Counted from the stretch's first letter, positions 1 to 8,698 are shown. The stretch is 36,183 nt of DNA from Clostridia bacterium (GCA_017522345.1 JAFWZN010000110.1:1-36183); one strand, 5' to 3'. The notes: generated by a model from the sequence alone, not told the origin. Numbers and translations: made by a program.

Positions 1-1
1 C

Positions 2-277
2 ATCGGCCGCGCTATGAAGGCCGGTGCAAAGGGAATCAAGACCACCGTTTCTGGCCGTCTCGGCGGCGCCGATATCGCCCGCTCCGAAGGCTATCACGAG
101 GGTTCCATCCCGCTGCAGACCCTGCGCGCCAACATCGATTACGGCTTTGCCGAGGCCCGCACGACCTACGGCCGCATCGGTGTTAAGGTATGGATCTACA
201 AGGGACAGGTTCTGCCCACTGCCAAGAAGGCTGTGAAGGCTCAGCCCGCCCCCCGCAAGTTTGAAGGAGGGAAATAA
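2..277 (+). CDS. rpsC: 30S ribosomal protein S3, C-terminal part (5' end outside window)
   Basis: This is the last 91 codons of S3, read in frame from base 2. S3 sits at the mRNA entry side of the 30S head. The visible part carries the family signature MKAGAKGIK followed by [19 protein letters not shown], then the conserved stretch around [21 protein letters not shown]. The short basic tail ends at a TAA. The start and the KH domain lie upstream of the window. The next gene, rplP, begins 3 nt after the stop, and its ribosome binding site (AAGGAGG) lies inside the last codons of this gene, so the two are in one operon. Identity is certain from the motifs; only the missing 5' part limits the entry. 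Confidence 0.97.
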   Translation: MGRAMKAGAKGIKTTVSGRLGGADIARSEGYHEGSIPLQTLRANIDYGFAEARTTYGRIGVKVWIYKGQVLPTAKKAVKAQPAPRKFEGGK

Positions 278-280
278 GCA

Positions 281-712
281 ATGCTGATGCCCAAGAGAGT
301 TCTGCACCGCAAGCAGATGCGCGGTCGCATGAAGGGAAAGGCCCAGCGCGGCAATTTCCTTGCATACGGTGAGTTCGGCCTTGTTGCGACTCAGCCCGGC
401 TGGATCACCTCCAATCAGATCGAGGCAGCTCGTCAGACCATGACCCGTACGACCAAGCGCGGCGGTAAGGTCTGGATCAAGATCTTCCCCGACAAGCCCG
501 TAACCGCGAAGCCCGCCGAAACCCGAATGGGTTCCGGTAAAGGCGCTCCCGAGTACTGGGTAGCCGTTGTTAAGCCCGGTCGCGTGCTGTTCGAAATGGG
601 CGGCATCGACGAGACCATCGCGAAGGAAGCTCTCCGCCTTGCCGGACACAAGCTTCCCATCAAGTGCAAGATTATCAAGAAGGAAGCTCAGGCGGGTGGT
701 GAAGAGCAATGA
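281..712 (+). CDS. rplP: 50S ribosomal protein L16
   Basis: L16 binds 23S rRNA near the peptidyl-transferase centre and the A-site tRNA. The 143-residue length is normal for the family. The N-terminus [19 protein letters not shown] is the family signature, and the middle carries the usual [14 protein letters not shown] and [19 protein letters not shown] stretches. The ATG at 281 is preceded by AAGGAGGG at good spacing. The last four bases overlap rpmC as ATGA, which points to translational coupling. The gene lies in the standard rpsC-rplP-rpmC order. Confidence 0.99.
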   Translation: MLMPKRVLHRKQMRGRMKGKAQRGNFLAYGEFGLVATQPGWITSNQIEAARQTMTRTTKRGGKVWIKIFPDKPVTAKPAETRMGSGKGAPEYWVAVVKPGRVLFEMGGIDETIAKEALRLAGHKLPIKCKIIKKEAQAGGEEQ

Positions 713-915
713 AGAATGACATCATTAAGTCCCTCATGGAAAAGTCGACTCAGGAGCTCGACACCGAACTGAAGAACAAGAAGAGCGAATTGTTCAACCT
801 TCGCTTCCAGCTGGCAACTGGTCAGCTTCAGAACACTGCGGCGATCGCTGCCTGCAAAAAGGACATCGCCCGTGTTAAGACCGTCCTGCGTCAGCGTGAG
901 CTGACGAAGGCGTAA
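709..915 (+). CDS. rpmC: 50S ribosomal protein L29
   Basis: L29 is a small two-helix protein at the polypeptide exit tunnel, where it helps dock targeting factors. The 68-residue product has the family pattern: an N-terminal stretch ending in [20 protein letters not shown], then GQLQNT and the C-terminal [12 protein letters not shown] helix. The ATG overlaps the rplP stop (ATGA), and the gene is followed by rpsQ, as in most bacteria. Identification rests on sequence pattern and synteny together. Confidence 0.98.
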   Translation: MKNDIIKSLMEKSTQELDTELKNKKSELFNLRFQLATGQLQNTAAIAACKKDIARVKTVLRQRELTKA

Positions 916-938
916 TGGACGCGAAAGGAGGAGCCGTA

Positions 939-1199
939 ATGGCCGAGCAGAGAGGAATTCGTAAAGAGCGCGTTGGCGTAGTCGTTTCCGATAAGATGGA
1001 CAAGACCATTGTCGTAGAAATCCGCACCCGCGTTAAGCATCCGCTGTATGGCAAGATCATGAACCGCACCATCCGCTTTAAGGCGCATGATGAGAACAAT
1101 GAGTGCGGCATCGGTGATACCGTTCGCGTGATGGAAACCAGACCGCTTTCCAAGGATAAGAATTGGAGACTGGTCGAAATCGTCGAAAAGGCGAAGTAA
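939..1199 (+). CDS. rpsQ: 30S ribosomal protein S17
   Basis: S17 is an OB-fold primary binder of 16S rRNA. The start chosen is the ATG at 939, because AAAGGAGGAG lies 5-6 nt before it and the protein then begins [15 protein letters not shown]. An upstream in-frame ATG at 915 would add eight residues and overlaps the rpmC stop, so I did not use it. The 86-residue product has the typical [14 protein letters not shown] and HPLYGKIM segments and the [20 protein letters not shown] block. Confidence 0.98.
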   Translation: MAEQRGIRKERVGVVVSDKMDKTIVVEIRTRVKHPLYGKIMNRTIRFKAHDENNECGIGDTVRVMETRPLSKDKNWRLVEIVEKAK

Positions 1200-1229
1200 G
1201 CCCTTTCAAAGCAACAGGAGGAAAACACA

Positions 1230-1598
1230 ATGATTCAGCCGCAAACCAGACTTAAGGTTGCAGATAACAGTGGCGCGAAAGAAATCATGTGCTTCCGCGT
1301 ATTGGGTGGCTCCTTCCGCCGTTTCGGCAGCGTTGGAGATGTAATCATCGCCAGCGTAAAGAGCGCTAACCCCGGCGGAGCCGTGAAAAAGGGCGACGTG
1401 GTCAAGGCCGTTATCGTCCGCACGCGCAAGCAGTATCGCCGTCCCGATGGCACCTACATTCGTTTCGACGATAACGCTGCCGTCATTATCAACGAACAGA
1501 AGCAGCCCAAGGGCACTCGTATCTTTGGGCCTGTAGCTCGAGAGCTCCGCGAAAAGGATTATATGAAGATCGTTTCGCTCGCTCCCGAAGTACTCTAA
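1230..1598 (+). CDS. rplN: 50S ribosomal protein L14
   Basis: L14 is a central 50S protein that contacts 16S rRNA in bridge B8. The 122-residue product shows the family start [18 protein letters not shown], the motif [16 protein letters not shown], and the end [11 protein letters not shown]. The length is exactly that usual for bacteria. The start is supported by CAGGAGGAAAA a few bases upstream. It follows rpsQ by 30 nt in the standard spc order. Confidence 0.99.
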   Translation: MIQPQTRLKVADNSGAKEIMCFRVLGGSFRRFGSVGDVIIASVKSANPGGAVKKGDVVKAVIVRTRKQYRRPDGTYIRFDDNAAVIINEQKQPKGTRIFGPVARELREKDYMKIVSLAPEVL

Positions 1599-1613
1599 TT
1601 GGAGGTGCACGAA

Positions 1614-1955
1614 ATGGCATTGGCTAAGCTGAATGTGAAAACCGGTGACACCGTAGTCGTCATCTCCGGCAAAGACAAGGGCAAGCAGGGCAAGATCCAG
1701 AAGGCGTTCCCCGCTGCAGGCAAGATCGTCGTTGAAGGCGTTGCAATGGTGAAAAAGCACCAGAAGCCCCGTGGACAGGGCATGCCTGGCGGCATCATCG
1801 AGAAGGAAGCTGCGATCCCGGCCTGCAAGGTTATGATCGTTTGCCCGTCTTGCAAGAAGGCTACCCGCATTGCTCACAAGTTCATCGAACAGGAAGGCAA
1901 GAAGCCCTCTAAGGTTCGCGTTTGCAAGAAGTGCGGAGCAACCTTGGAGAAGTGA
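1614..1955 (+). CDS. rplX: 50S ribosomal protein L24
   Basis: L24 is an assembly initiator that binds the 5' domain of 23S rRNA. The ATG at 1614 is preferred over an in-frame TTG at 1599, because TTGGAGGTG sits just before it and the protein then starts [18 protein letters not shown] motif is visible around [14 protein letters not shown]. The C-terminal part has two CxxC pairs (CPSC and CKKC), a zinc-ribbon arrangement seen in many Gram-positive L24 proteins. The length is 113 residues. Confidence 0.97.
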   Translation: MALAKLNVKTGDTVVVISGKDKGKQGKIQKAFPAAGKIVVEGVAMVKKHQKPRGQGMPGGIIEKEAAIPACKVMIVCPSCKKATRIAHKFIEQEGKKPSKVRVCKKCGATLEK

Positions 1956-1973
1956 TGAAGGAGGATAAAGCAA

Positions 1974-2513
1974 GTGGCCAGACTGCAGGATAAATATCGC
2001 AGTGAAGTCGTTCCTGCGCTCAAGCAGAAGTTCGGCTATAAGAACATAATGGAAATTCCCAAGCTCGAAAAGATCGTTATCAACATGGGTCTTGGCGATT
2101 GCAAAGACAATTCCAAGGCACTTGAGCTTGCGGTATCCGAGCTTGCTACCATCGCCGGCCAGTAGCCCCTGGTAACCAAGGCGAAGAAGTCCATCGCGAA
2201 CTTCAAAGTTCGTGAGGGCATGAACGTAGGCGCGAAGGTAACGCTGCGCGGCGAACGCATGTATGAGTTCACCGATAAGCTCGTTTCCATCGTACTGCCC
2301 CGCGTACGCGACTTCCGCGGCGTACCCACCAAGGCTTTCGACGGCCGTGGCAACTACGCTCTGGGTGTTCGTGAACAGTTGATCTTCCCTGAAATCGAGT
2401 ACGATAAGGTTGAGAAGATCCGCGGCATGGAAATGATTTTCGTCACCACCGCGAAGACCGACGAGGAAGCCAAGGAACTGCTCGCTCAGCTGGGCATGCC
2501 GTTCATGACTTAA
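1974..2513 (+). CDS. rplE: 50S ribosomal protein L5, reading frame interrupted by an in-frame TAG
   Basis: L5 binds 5S rRNA and is essential. The frame starts at a GTG (1974) after AAGGAGGATAAAGCAA and runs to TAA at 2513, which gives 179 sense codons plus one TAG at codon 64, the normal L5 length. Both halves are fully conserved: [12 protein letters not shown] and LATIAGQ before the TAG, then [31 protein letters not shown] and [17 protein letters not shown] after it. In other bacteria this position is normally Lys (GQKP), and AAG to TAG is a single base change. A C-terminal fragment from ATG 2220 could not make a working L5. A sequencing or assembly error is the likeliest cause; a real mutation with suppression is the alternative. 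Confidence 0.9.
2163..2165 (+). other. In-frame amber codon inside rplE
   Basis: TAG is found where the L5 family has a conserved lysine (context GQ-stop-P). No frameshift accompanies it, since the same frame continues with conserved L5 sequence on both sides. TAG serves as an ordinary stop for seven other genes in this window, so a simple code change is not supported. Confidence 0.95.
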
Positions 2514-2532
2514 TGCAAGGAGGATATTCAGC

Positions 2533-2718
2533 GTGGCAAAGACTAGCTTGAAAAATAAGCAGGCCAGAGAACCCAAGTTCTCCACTCGCGCCTACACCCG
2601 CTGCCGTATCTGCGGCCGTCCCCATGCGGTACTTCGCAAGTATGGCGTATGCCGTATCTGCTTCCGAGAGCTGGCTTACAAGGGCCAGATCCCCGGAGTT
2701 AGAAAGGCTAGCTGGTAA
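2533..2718 (+). CDS. rpsZ: 30S ribosomal protein S14, zinc-binding type Z
   Basis: The 61-residue product is the short, zinc-binding form of S14 (C+ type) and sits in the 30S head. It starts [17 protein letters not shown] and has the two cysteine pairs of the zinc site, [10 protein letters not shown] and CRICFREL, followed by the end [11 protein letters not shown]. The start is a GTG preceded by AAGGAGG, 10 nt upstream. Position between rplE and rpsH is standard for Gram-positive bacteria. A zinc-independent paralogue elsewhere would be typical but is not in this window. Confidence 0.98.
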   Translation: MAKTSLKNKQAREPKFSTRAYTRCRICGRPHAVLRKYGVCRICFRELAYKGQIPGVRKASW

Positions 2719-2747
2719 GCTGGGCAAACACGGAAGGAGGTTATACA

Positions 2748-3146
2748 ATGCTTGTTAACGATCCCATCGCGGATATGCTGACCAGAATCCGCAATGCCCT
2801 GATTGCCAGACATGAAGAGGTAATCATTCCCGCTTCCAATATGAAGAAGTCTATCGCTAAGATTCTTCTGGACGAGGGCTACATCAAGTCCGTTGACTAT
2901 ATCGAAGACGGCTTGCAGGGAAAAATCAAGATCACTCTGAAGTATGCTCAGGGTAAAGAATCCGTCATTAAGGGCCTCAAGCGCATCTCCAAGCCCGGAC
3001 TGCGCGTATACGCCAAGAACGAAGAGATCCCGAAGGTCTTAGGCGGCCTCGGCATCGCCATCATCTCCACTTCCAAGGGCGTTATGGCTGACAAAGCAGC
3101 TCGCGCGGCCGGCGTCGGCGGCGAAGTGCTGGCTTTCATCTGGTAA
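2748..3146 (+). CDS. rpsH: 30S ribosomal protein S8
   Basis: S8 binds helix 21 of 16S rRNA and in many bacteria represses this operon. The 132-residue product begins [18 protein letters not shown], carries [13 protein letters not shown], and ends with the [19 protein letters not shown] motif used for rRNA binding. The ribosome binding site GGAGG lies 6-7 nt upstream of the ATG. Autoregulation at the rplE/rpsZ junction is known in E. coli; I did not find a clear mimic structure here. Confidence 0.99.
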   Translation: MLVNDPIADMLTRIRNALIARHEEVIIPASNMKKSIAKILLDEGYIKSVDYIEDGLQGKIKITLKYAQGKESVIKGLKRISKPGLRVYAKNEEIPKVLGGLGIAIISTSKGVMADKAARAAGVGGEVLAFIW

Positions 3147-3164
3147 TTAGGGAGGATAAAGATT

Positions 3165-3710
3165 ATGTCTCGAATTGGTAAGCTCCCGATCCAGATTCCC
3201 GCCGGTGTTACCGTTACGGTAAGCGAAGAAAACCTCGTAACCGTTAAGGGCCCCAAGGGTGAGCTGGCTCAGAGCGTAAATCAGGCGATCAAAGTTGAGA
3301 TCAAGGACGGCGTGCTCACCGTATCCCGCCCCAACGATCTTAAGCAGATGCGCGCTATGCACGGCCTTTACCGTGCGCTCATCAATAACATGGTTGTTGG
3401 CGTAACCGCTGGTTTCACCAAGAGCCTTGAGCTGGTCGGCGTTGGTTACCGCGCCCAGGCAGACTCTGCCAAGCAGCTCACCATCAACATCGGCTACAGC
3501 CACCCGGTAGTAGTTGCGGCTCCCGAAGGAATTTCCTTCGCGACTCCCGCTCCCACCACCATCACCGTTACCGGTATCGACAAGCAGGTCGTTGGCGAGA
3601 TCGCCGCGGAAATCCGCGCCATCCGCAAGCCCGAACCCTATCATGGAAAGGGCATCCGTTACACTGGTGAAGTTGTCCGTCATAAGGAAGGCAAGGCCGG
3701 AAAGAAGTAA
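3165..3710 (+). CDS. rplF: 50S ribosomal protein L6
   Basis: L6 has two copies of an RNA-binding fold and sits near the factor-binding site of the 50S subunit. The 181-residue length is typical. The product starts [17 protein letters not shown], has [10 protein letters not shown] in the first repeat, VGVGYRAQ between repeats, and the C-terminal [20 protein letters not shown] signature. It follows rpsH with GGGAGGATAAAG as ribosome binding site. Confidence 0.99.
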   Translation: MSRIGKLPIQIPAGVTVTVSEENLVTVKGPKGELAQSVNQAIKVEIKDGVLTVSRPNDLKQMRAMHGLYRALINNMVVGVTAGFTKSLELVGVGYRAQADSAKQLTINIGYSHPVVVAAPEGISFATPAPTTITVTGIDKQVVGEIAAEIRAIRKPEPYHGKGIRYTGEVVRHKEGKAGKK

Positions 3711-3728
3711 TAAAGGGAGGGTATCGCA

Positions 3729-4097
3729 ATGTTCAAAAAGCGTGACAGAAATGAAGTCCGCGTGATCCGCCATGAGCGTGTTCGCAAAAAGATCAGCGGT
3801 ACGCCCGAGCGTCCGCGCCTGTGCGTATACCGTTCTAACGCGCATATCTACGCGCAGATCATCGACGATGTAAAGGGCAACACCCTCTTTGCAGCGTCCA
3901 CTGTTGAAAAAGATATCGCGGCTCAGGTTGCCGAGATGGACAAGAAAGCCGCTGCCAAGCTCGTAGGCAAGGTAGTAGCCGAGCGCGCCGTCGCAGGCGG
4001 CGTGAAGGAAGTCGTATTTGACCGCGGCGGTTACATTTACACCGGTCGTGTAGCCCAGCTTGCTGCTGGCGCTCGCGAAGGCGGTCTGGACTTCTAA
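3729..4097 (+). CDS. rplR: 50S ribosomal protein L18
   Basis: L18 joins L5 in binding 5S rRNA to the central protuberance. The 122-residue product shows the basic N-terminus, [20 protein letters not shown] in the first half, and the [12 protein letters not shown] motif near the C-terminus. It follows rplF by 18 nt with AAAGGGAGG upstream. Because L5 and L18 work together on 5S rRNA, this intact gene adds weight to the view that L5 is also made, despite the TAG in rplE. Confidence 0.98.
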   Translation: MFKKRDRNEVRVIRHERVRKKISGTPERPRLCVYRSNAHIYAQIIDDVKGNTLFAASTVEKDIAAQVAEMDKKAAAKLVGKVVAERAVAGGVKEVVFDRGGYIYTGRVAQLAAGAREGGLDF

Positions 4098-4114
4098 TTA
4101 AGGAGGAGCACGCA

Positions 4115-4612
4115 ATGCAGCGCAGAGAACAGGTTAGCGAGTTCAAAGAGAAGCTTGTCTATATCAACCGCGTTGCCAAGACCGTTAAGGGCGGTAAGAA
4201 CTTCCGTTTCTCCACCCTGATGGTAGTAGGCGATGAAAAGGGCCGCGTAGGCTGCGGCATGGGTAAAGCGGTTGAAATTCCCGAGGCAGTACGCAAGGGC
4301 ATCGAAGATGCGAAGAAGCAGATGATCAACGTTTCCTTGGATGGCACCACCATCCCGCACGAGATCGTCGGCGTATTCGGCACCGGCCGCGTACTCCTTA
4401 TGCCGGCCCCTGAAGGAACCGGCGTTATCGCGGGCGGCCCCGTCCGCGCGGTAATCGAAGCTTGCGGCATTAAGAATATCCGCACCAAGTCGATCGGCTC
4501 CAACAACCCGGTCAACATGGTAAAGGCTACCCTCGCAGGACTTAAGCAGCTCAGAAATGCTGAAGAAGTTGCAAAGCTTCGCGGCAAGACTGTTGAAGAG
4601 CTGTTAGGCTAA
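4115..4612 (+). CDS. rpsE: 30S ribosomal protein S5
   Basis: S5 acts in decoding accuracy and in mRNA unwinding at the entry channel. The 165-residue protein has the dsRBD-like start [17 protein letters not shown], then [19 protein letters not shown], and the second domain with [16 protein letters not shown] and the [13 protein letters not shown] segment. The N-terminal extension before EKLV is short, as in Gram-positive S5. The start ATG at 4115 follows AAGGAGGAG. Confidence 0.99.
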   Translation: MQRREQVSEFKEKLVYINRVAKTVKGGKNFRFSTLMVVGDEKGRVGCGMGKAVEIPEAVRKGIEDAKKQMINVSLDGTTIPHEIVGVFGTGRVLLMPAPEGTGVIAGGPVRAVIEACGIKNIRTKSIGSNNPVNMVKATLAGLKQLRNAEEVAKLRGKTVEELLG

Positions 4613-4625
4613 GGAGGACGCTATA

Positions 4626-4808
4626 ATGAAGCTTAAGATTACTCAGACGAAGTCCACCATCGCATGCCTGAAGGATCAGATCGCGACCATCGAGGCGCTT
4701 GGTCTTCACAGAATCGGCCACACCGTAGTGAAGAACGACAACCCCGCCATCCGCGGCATGATCTTCAAGGTAAAGCACATGGTAAAAGTTGAGGAAGTAA
4801 ACGACTAA
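4626..4808 (+). CDS. rpmD: 50S ribosomal protein L30
   Basis: L30 is a small 50S protein. The 60-residue length fits the bacterial short form. The product has [15 protein letters not shown] followed by the signature [20 protein letters not shown] and the end MVKVEEV. It lies 13 nt after rpsE with AAGGAGG upstream and is followed by rplO at 11 nt, the usual spc order. Confidence 0.97.
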   Translation: MKLKITQTKSTIACLKDQIATIEALGLHRIGHTVVKNDNPAIRGMIFKVKHMVKVEEVND

Positions 4809-4819
4809 GGAGGTCCGAC

Positions 4820-5260
4820 ATGAAACTTCATGAACTGAAACCCGCATTCGGATCTACTACCGCCCCCAAGCGTCTTGGCCGCGGTATTGGCTCCGGTCTC
4901 GGTAAGACCTCCGGAAAAGGTCACAAAGGTGCTAAGGCTCGTTCCGGCGGCGGCAAGCGTCCCGGCTTCGAAGGCGGTCAGATGCCCCTCACCATGCGTC
5001 TTCCCAAGCGCGGCTTCACCAATAAGTGGGCAACCGTGCTGGTAGCAGTCAACGTTGAGCAGCTGAACATCTTCGAGGAAGGCACCGTAGTAGGTCCCGT
5101 CGAACTGATTCAGGCCGGCATCATCAAGAAGATCGAAGACGGCATCAAGATCCTCGGTAATGGCGAAATCACTAAGAAGCTCACCGTACAGGCAATGAAG
5201 TTCTCTGCTACGGCGAAAGAGAAGATCGAGGCAGCGGGCGGAAATTGCGAGGTGATCTAA
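4820..5260 (+). CDS. rplO: 50S ribosomal protein L15
   Basis: L15 is a late assembly protein of the 50S subunit with a long, glycine-rich extended arm. That arm is plain here: [20 protein letters not shown] followed by [19 protein letters not shown]. The globular part with [10 protein letters not shown] follows. The length is 146 residues. The secY start codon comes one base after this gene's stop, and the secY ribosome binding site (GAGGTGAT) is inside the last rplO codons. Confidence 0.99.
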   Translation: MKLHELKPAFGSTTAPKRLGRGIGSGLGKTSGKGHKGAKARSGGGKRPGFEGGQMPLTMRLPKRGFTNKWATVLVAVNVEQLNIFEEGTVVGPVELIQAGIIKKIEDGIKILGNGEITKKLTVQAMKFSATAKEKIEAAGGNCEVI

Positions 5261-5261
5261 C

Positions 5262-6530
5262 ATGCTTGAAACTTTAAAAAATGCATGGAAGATCATCGAC
5301 GTCCGTAAGAAGATTCTGTATACCCTTGGTATGCTTCTTCTTTACAGACTCCTTTGCTTCATCCCCACCCCCGGCGTTAACGTTGCCAAAATAATGGCTG
5401 GCGTTGACAGCATCCCGCTCCTTCAGTATATGAGCGCGATGACCGGTTCTCAGCTTTCCCAGATGACCATCATGGCCATGGGTATCACCCCGTACATCAA
5501 TGCCAGCATTATCATGCAGCTTCTGTGCGTCGCGATTCCTTCTCTGGAAGAGCTTAACAAGTCCGGCGACGAAGGCCGCAAGAAGATTGCTCAGATCACC
5601 CGTTACGTAACGGTCGGTCTCGGCTTCCTGCAGGCCGTTGCCATGACTGTCGGCATGAAGGCTTCCGTAACCGGCGGCTTCTTCAGCTATCTGACGATTG
5701 GTTGCTGTTTGGCGGCTGGTACTGCTCTTGCCATGTGGATTGGCGAGCGCATCACCGAGAAGGGCATCGGAAACGGCGTTTCCATGCTGATCTTCGCCGG
5801 CATCATCGCGAACTTCGCGACTGCCGTTACCAACGGAGCTTCCAACCTTGTTACCAACATCACCTCCGGTGCGATTCTTAGCGTATTGGGTACCCTCGGC
5901 GTTCTCATCGTTTCCATCGCTCTGATCGTGGGCGTTGTACTCGTTGATCTTTCCGAGCGTCGTATTCCGATCCAGTATGCCAAGCGCATGGTTGGCCGCA
6001 AGATGTACGGCGGACAGAGCACGCACATTCCGCTGCGTCTCAACGCTTCCGGCGTTCTCCCGCTCATCTTCGCCTCCTCCATCATGCAGTTCCCCGCCAC
6101 TATTCTGAGCTTCTTCCCGAATAGCGGCGCTTACCGCTGGTGGTCCAACAATGTCAGCGCTACCGGTTTCTGGTACAACATGATCTTCGCTCTGATGATC
6201 CTTGGATTTACTTTCTTCTATTCCAGCATCACCTTTAATCCCGCTGAAATGAGCAAGAACATCCAGCAGAATGGCGGCATGATCCCCGGCATCCGTCAGG
6301 GCAAGCCCACCACTGAATACATCACGAAGATCAATCGTCGTATCCTCCTCTTCGGCGCGTTCTTCCTCGCGTTCCTCGCGCTTCTGCCTTCCGTTATGTT
6401 CGCAATTGCAAATGTGCAGCTGCCCTTCGCGGCTTCCTCCCTGCTGATTGCGGTTAGCGTAGCAGTTGAAGTTATGCGCCAGCTTGAGTCCCAGATGCTT
6501 ATGCGTCATTACAAGGGATTCCTTAAGTAA
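5262..6530 (+). CDS. secY: Protein translocase channel subunit SecY
   Basis: SecY forms the membrane pore through which SecA (encoded at 26276 here) pushes unfolded proteins. The 422-residue product shows about ten hydrophobic segments. Family motifs are visible: ITPYINASIIMQLL near residue 80, the RRIPIQYAKRMVGRK cytosolic loop around residue 235, and NPAEMSKNIQQNGG in the following region, with GIRQGKPTTEYI after it. It is tightly joined to rplO upstream and separated from adk by 19 nt. Confidence 0.99.
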   Translation: MLETLKNAWKIIDVRKKILYTLGMLLLYRLLCFIPTPGVNVAKIMAGVDSIPLLQYMSAMTGSQLSQMTIMAMGITPYINASIIMQLLCVAIPSLEELNKSGDEGRKKIAQITRYVTVGLGFLQAVAMTVGMKASVTGGFFSYLTIGCCLAAGTALAMWIGERITEKGIGNGVSMLIFAGIIANFATAVTNGASNLVTNITSGAILSVLGTLGVLIVSIALIVGVVLVDLSERRIPIQYAKRMVGRKMYGGQSTHIPLRLNASGVLPLIFASSIMQFPATILSFFPNSGAYRWWSNNVSATGFWYNMIFALMILGFTFFYSSITFNPAEMSKNIQQNGGMIPGIRQGKPTTEYITKINRRILLFGAFFLAFLALLPSVMFAIANVQLPFAASSLLIAVSVAVEVMRQLESQMLMRHYKGFLK

Positions 6531-6549
6531 TGAATCGGGGGCGAGAGAT

Positions 6550-7173
6550 ATGAAATTAGTATTTCTGGGCCCTCCCGGTGCAGGTAAGGGAACGCAGGCC
6601 GCAGGCGTTTGCCAGCGGTTTGCGATTCCCCATATCTCTACCGGAGATATGCTGAGAGCCGCTATCGCAAAAGGAACGGAGACGGGTCTTAAGGCCAAGG
6701 TCTTTATGGATCAGGGTCAGCTGGTTCCCGATGAAGTTCTTGTACAGATGGTTAAGGAGCGCTTGAGCGAAAGCGATTGCGTGAACGGCTACCTGCTTGA
6801 TGGCTTCCCCCGTACGGTAAAGCAGGCCGAGGCGCTGGATAATATTTCCAAGCCCGACGTCACCGTTGATGTTGAAGTTCCCGATGAGAAACTGCTTGCA
6901 AGACTCACCGGCAGACGCGTTTGCATGGCATGCAAGGGCACGTTCCACGTGACCAAGCTGGGTGACAGCAATGTTTGCCCCGATTGCGGCGGAGAACTGA
7001 TTCAGCGCGACGATGACAAGCCCGCTACGATTCAAAAAAGACTGGACGTTTACCATTTGCAGACTGCTCCGCTGATCGATTATTACGAGAAGTGCGGAAG
7101 TCTTAAAAAGGTAGACGGAGATCAGGCGCCGGACAAGGTTTTCGAGGCAATTTTGGTTGCCCTCGGAGGCTAA
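6550..7173 (+). CDS. adk: Adenylate kinase, zinc-lid type
   Basis: Adk interconverts AMP and ATP with two ADP. The ATG at 6550 is chosen because GGGGGCGAGAG precedes it and the protein starts directly with MKLVFLGPPGAGKGTQA; earlier in-frame ATGs fall inside secY. The P-loop is at residues 7-15, followed by ISTGDMLRAA and the LLDGFPRTVKQAE motif of the AMP site. The lid carries four cysteines, CMAC and CPDC, the zinc-binding form common in Gram-positive bacteria. The length is 207 residues. Its place between secY and map is conserved. Confidence 0.98.
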   Translation: MKLVFLGPPGAGKGTQAAGVCQRFAIPHISTGDMLRAAIAKGTETGLKAKVFMDQGQLVPDEVLVQMVKERLSESDCVNGYLLDGFPRTVKQAEALDNISKPDVTVDVEVPDEKLLARLTGRRVCMACKGTFHVTKLGDSNVCPDCGGELIQRDDDKPATIQKRLDVYHLQTAPLIDYYEKCGSLKKVDGDQAPDKVFEAILVALGG

Positions 7174-7175
7174 GC

Positions 7176-7949
7176 ATGATTTACACCAGAACCCCTGCGG
7201 AACTCTCGCTTATGCGGGATGCAGGCAAGCTATTGTATGAAGTGCTGGGACAGCTCAAAGAAATGATCCGCCCCGGCATCACCACGCTTGAGATCGACAG
7301 GGAGGCCGAAAGGCTGATCAGGAAAGGCGGAGCGATCCCTTCTTTCAAGGGATACGAAGGTTTTCCGTTCACCATTTGCGCAAGTCCCGACGATCAGGTT
7401 GTTCACGGCTTTGCAAATGATAAGCCGCTGGTTGAAGGCCAGATTTTGAGCGTCGACTGCGGTTTGATTCTCAAAGGATGGCAGTCCGACAGTGCTTTTA
7501 CCCATCCCGTTGGAAAGATTTCCAAAGAATGTGAAAAGCTGATCCGCGTTACCGAGGAATGCTTCTGGATTGGCGCCCGCGAAGCGCGAGAAGGAAACAG
7601 AATCGGCGATATCGGATACGCGATTCAAAAGCATGCCGAAGCGCATGGCTACGGAGTCATCCGAGACTTGTGCGGACACGGCATTGGCACTGAAATGCAC
7701 GAAGATCCCAGTGTACCGAATTATGGAAGACCCGGAAGAGGCGTTCGTCTCAGAGAGGGTATGACGATTGCAATCGAACCGATGATTGCGATGGGTGACT
7801 GGGGCGTATATGTAGAGGACGACGGCTGGACCATCAAAACCGATGATCACAGCGTATGCTCCCACTATGAGCACACAATCGCCATAACAAAAGGCGATCC
7901 GGAAATCCTTTCGTACCCCGGATTCCGGTTTACGGAGGCCAAACGATGA
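7176..7949 (+). CDS. map: Methionine aminopeptidase, type I
   Basis: This enzyme removes the initiator methionine from new proteins in the cytosol. The 257-residue product has the type I order of metal ligands: SVDCGLILKGWQSDSAFT (two Asp), HGIGTEMHEDPSVPNYG (His), AIEPMI (Glu) and the C-terminal YEHTIAIT block (Glu). The Asp in the first block is separated from the second by a slightly longer stretch than in the textbook DxxxxxxxxxxD spacing, but the motif is complete. It starts 2 nt after adk, and its last four bases overlap the next gene as ATGA. Confidence 0.97.
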   Translation: MIYTRTPAELSLMRDAGKLLYEVLGQLKEMIRPGITTLEIDREAERLIRKGGAIPSFKGYEGFPFTICASPDDQVVHGFANDKPLVEGQILSVDCGLILKGWQSDSAFTHPVGKISKECEKLIRVTEECFWIGAREAREGNRIGDIGYAIQKHAEAHGYGVIRDLCGHGIGTEMHEDPSVPNYGRPGRGVRLREGMTIAIEPMIAMGDWGVYVEDDGWTIKTDDHSVCSHYEHTIAITKGDPEILSYPGFRFTEAKR

Positions 7950-8218
7950 ATAAAGCGCCCATACTTGAAGGATCAAAAGTGATCTCGAAGGCCGGACGCG
8001 ATGAGGGCAGACTGTTTTTAGTGGTCAAATCGCTGGACGAGGAATATGTTCTTATATCCGACGGCGATACCCGAAAGATGGATAAGCCTAAAAAGAAAAA
8101 GCGTAGGCATCTTAAACAGGTATCCCAGCCCACTCAAACCATTATTGAACGATTGACAAGCGGCCAACAGGTACTTGATCACGAAGTGCGCCATTGGCTT
8201 TCTAACGAGGAGGAGTAA
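7946..8218 (+). CDS. KOW-domain RNA-binding protein (L14e-like)
   Basis: A 90-residue protein with a KOW-like N-terminal half ([19 protein letters not shown] followed by [19 protein letters not shown]). This matches the small Gram-positive proteins often annotated as KOW-domain or L14e-like RNA-binding proteins and found between map and infA. The basic KPKKKKRR patch suggests RNA or ribosome contact. The exact role is not established. It overlaps map by four bases, and infA follows within 5 nt, so it is part of the same operon and translationally coupled. Confidence 0.88.
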   Translation: MNKAPILEGSKVISKAGRDEGRLFLVVKSLDEEYVLISDGDTRKMDKPKKKKRRHLKQVSQPTQTIIERLTSGQQVLDHEVRHWLSNEEE

Positions 8219-8222
8219 AGCT

Positions 8223-8444
8223 TTGTCCAAGTCTGATGTTATCGAAGTTGAAGGCGTTGTAACGGAATCTTATCCGAACGCCATGTTCGAAGTACAGCTG
8301 CCCAACGGTCATAAAATTCTGGCTCATGTATCCGGAAAAATGCGTATGAACTATATCCGCATCTATCCCGGCGATAAGGTCACTATTGAGCTTTCGCCCT
8401 ATGATCTGACCAGAGGCCGCATCACCTGGCGCAGTAAGTCGTAA
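8223..8444 (+). CDS. infA: Translation initiation factor IF-1
   Basis: IF-1 is an OB-fold protein that blocks the A site during initiation. I place the start at the TTG at 8223, since GAGGAGGAG lies about 8 nt upstream and the product then reads [13 protein letters not shown], exactly the family N-terminus. The 73-residue length is standard. The core has [19 protein letters not shown] and the end [20 protein letters not shown]. An in-frame ATG at 8175 lies inside the KOW gene and is not used. A TTG start on infA may hold down its level relative to the ribosomal proteins. Confidence 0.97.
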   Translation: MSKSDVIEVEGVVTESYPNAMFEVQLPNGHKILAHVSGKMRMNYIRIYPGDKVTIELSPYDLTRGRITWRSKS

Positions 8445-8467
8445 ATTCCAAAAAGGAGGAACCACCG

Positions 8468-8581
8468 ATGAAGGTAAGGCCGTCCGTTAAAGTGATCTGC
8501 GAAAAGTGCAAGATCATCAAGCGTAAGGGACATGTTATGGTAATCTGCGAAAACCCCAAGCACAAGCAGAAGCAGGGCTAA
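8468..8581 (+). CDS. rpmJ: 50S ribosomal protein L36
   Basis: A 37-residue protein read from ATG 8468 to TAA 8581: [20 protein letters not shown] and so on, ending [10 protein letters not shown]36 is the smallest 50S protein and its zinc site is visible here as CEKC plus a later Cys and His (VICENPKH). AAAAGGAGGAACCACCG precedes the ATG. It is the last gene of the operon here. In most bacteria rpsM, rpsK, rpsD, rpoA and rplQ come next, but a strong terminator follows instead. Confidence 0.98.
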   Translation: MKVRPSVKVICEKCKIIKRKGHVMVICENPKHKQKQG

Positions 8582-8591
8582 GGGATCGCTG

Positions 8592-8633
8592 AAAAAAGCT
8601 GTTGCAAAACGAATGTTTTGCAGCAGCTTTTTT
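8592..8633 (+). terminator. Intrinsic terminator of the spc operon
   Basis: A hairpin with a long A-tract on the left arm and T-tract on the right: AAAAAAGCTG-TTGCAAAAC, loop GAAT, then GTTTTGCA-GCAGCTTTTTT. The stem is essentially uninterrupted. The A-run on the left arm makes it usable from the minus strand too, where it would stop transcripts of the histidine phosphatase. Confidence 0.95.
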
Positions 8634-8698
8634 AATGAAGCGCCCTTAGGCATGAAGCGCGCTTCGCGCATGGAAAATGTTTGAGACGCTTGTTTGAA

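Noticed and set aside
2163..2165. Genome-wide reassignment of TAG
   Set aside because: Seven other genes use TAG at the expected protein ends, and L5 has Lys at this place, which is not the amino acid of known bacterial or phage TAG codes (Gln).
2220..2513. A separate small gene from the ATG inside rplE after the TAG
   Set aside because: The sequence is simply the C-terminal part of L5; the GAGGG before the ATG is too close (about 1-2 nt) to be a good ribosome binding site, and the upstream part shares its frame.
1206..2585. A 459-codon open frame on the minus strand across rplN-rplX-rplE
   Set aside because: It is antisense to conserved ribosomal genes and no family likeness is seen; it comes from the codon bias of the genes on the other strand.
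5274..6698. A 474-codon minus-strand open frame across secY and adk
   Set aside because: Antisense shadow of secY: it is rich in charged residues (D, E, H, R) as expected from reversed membrane codons, and has no family motifs.
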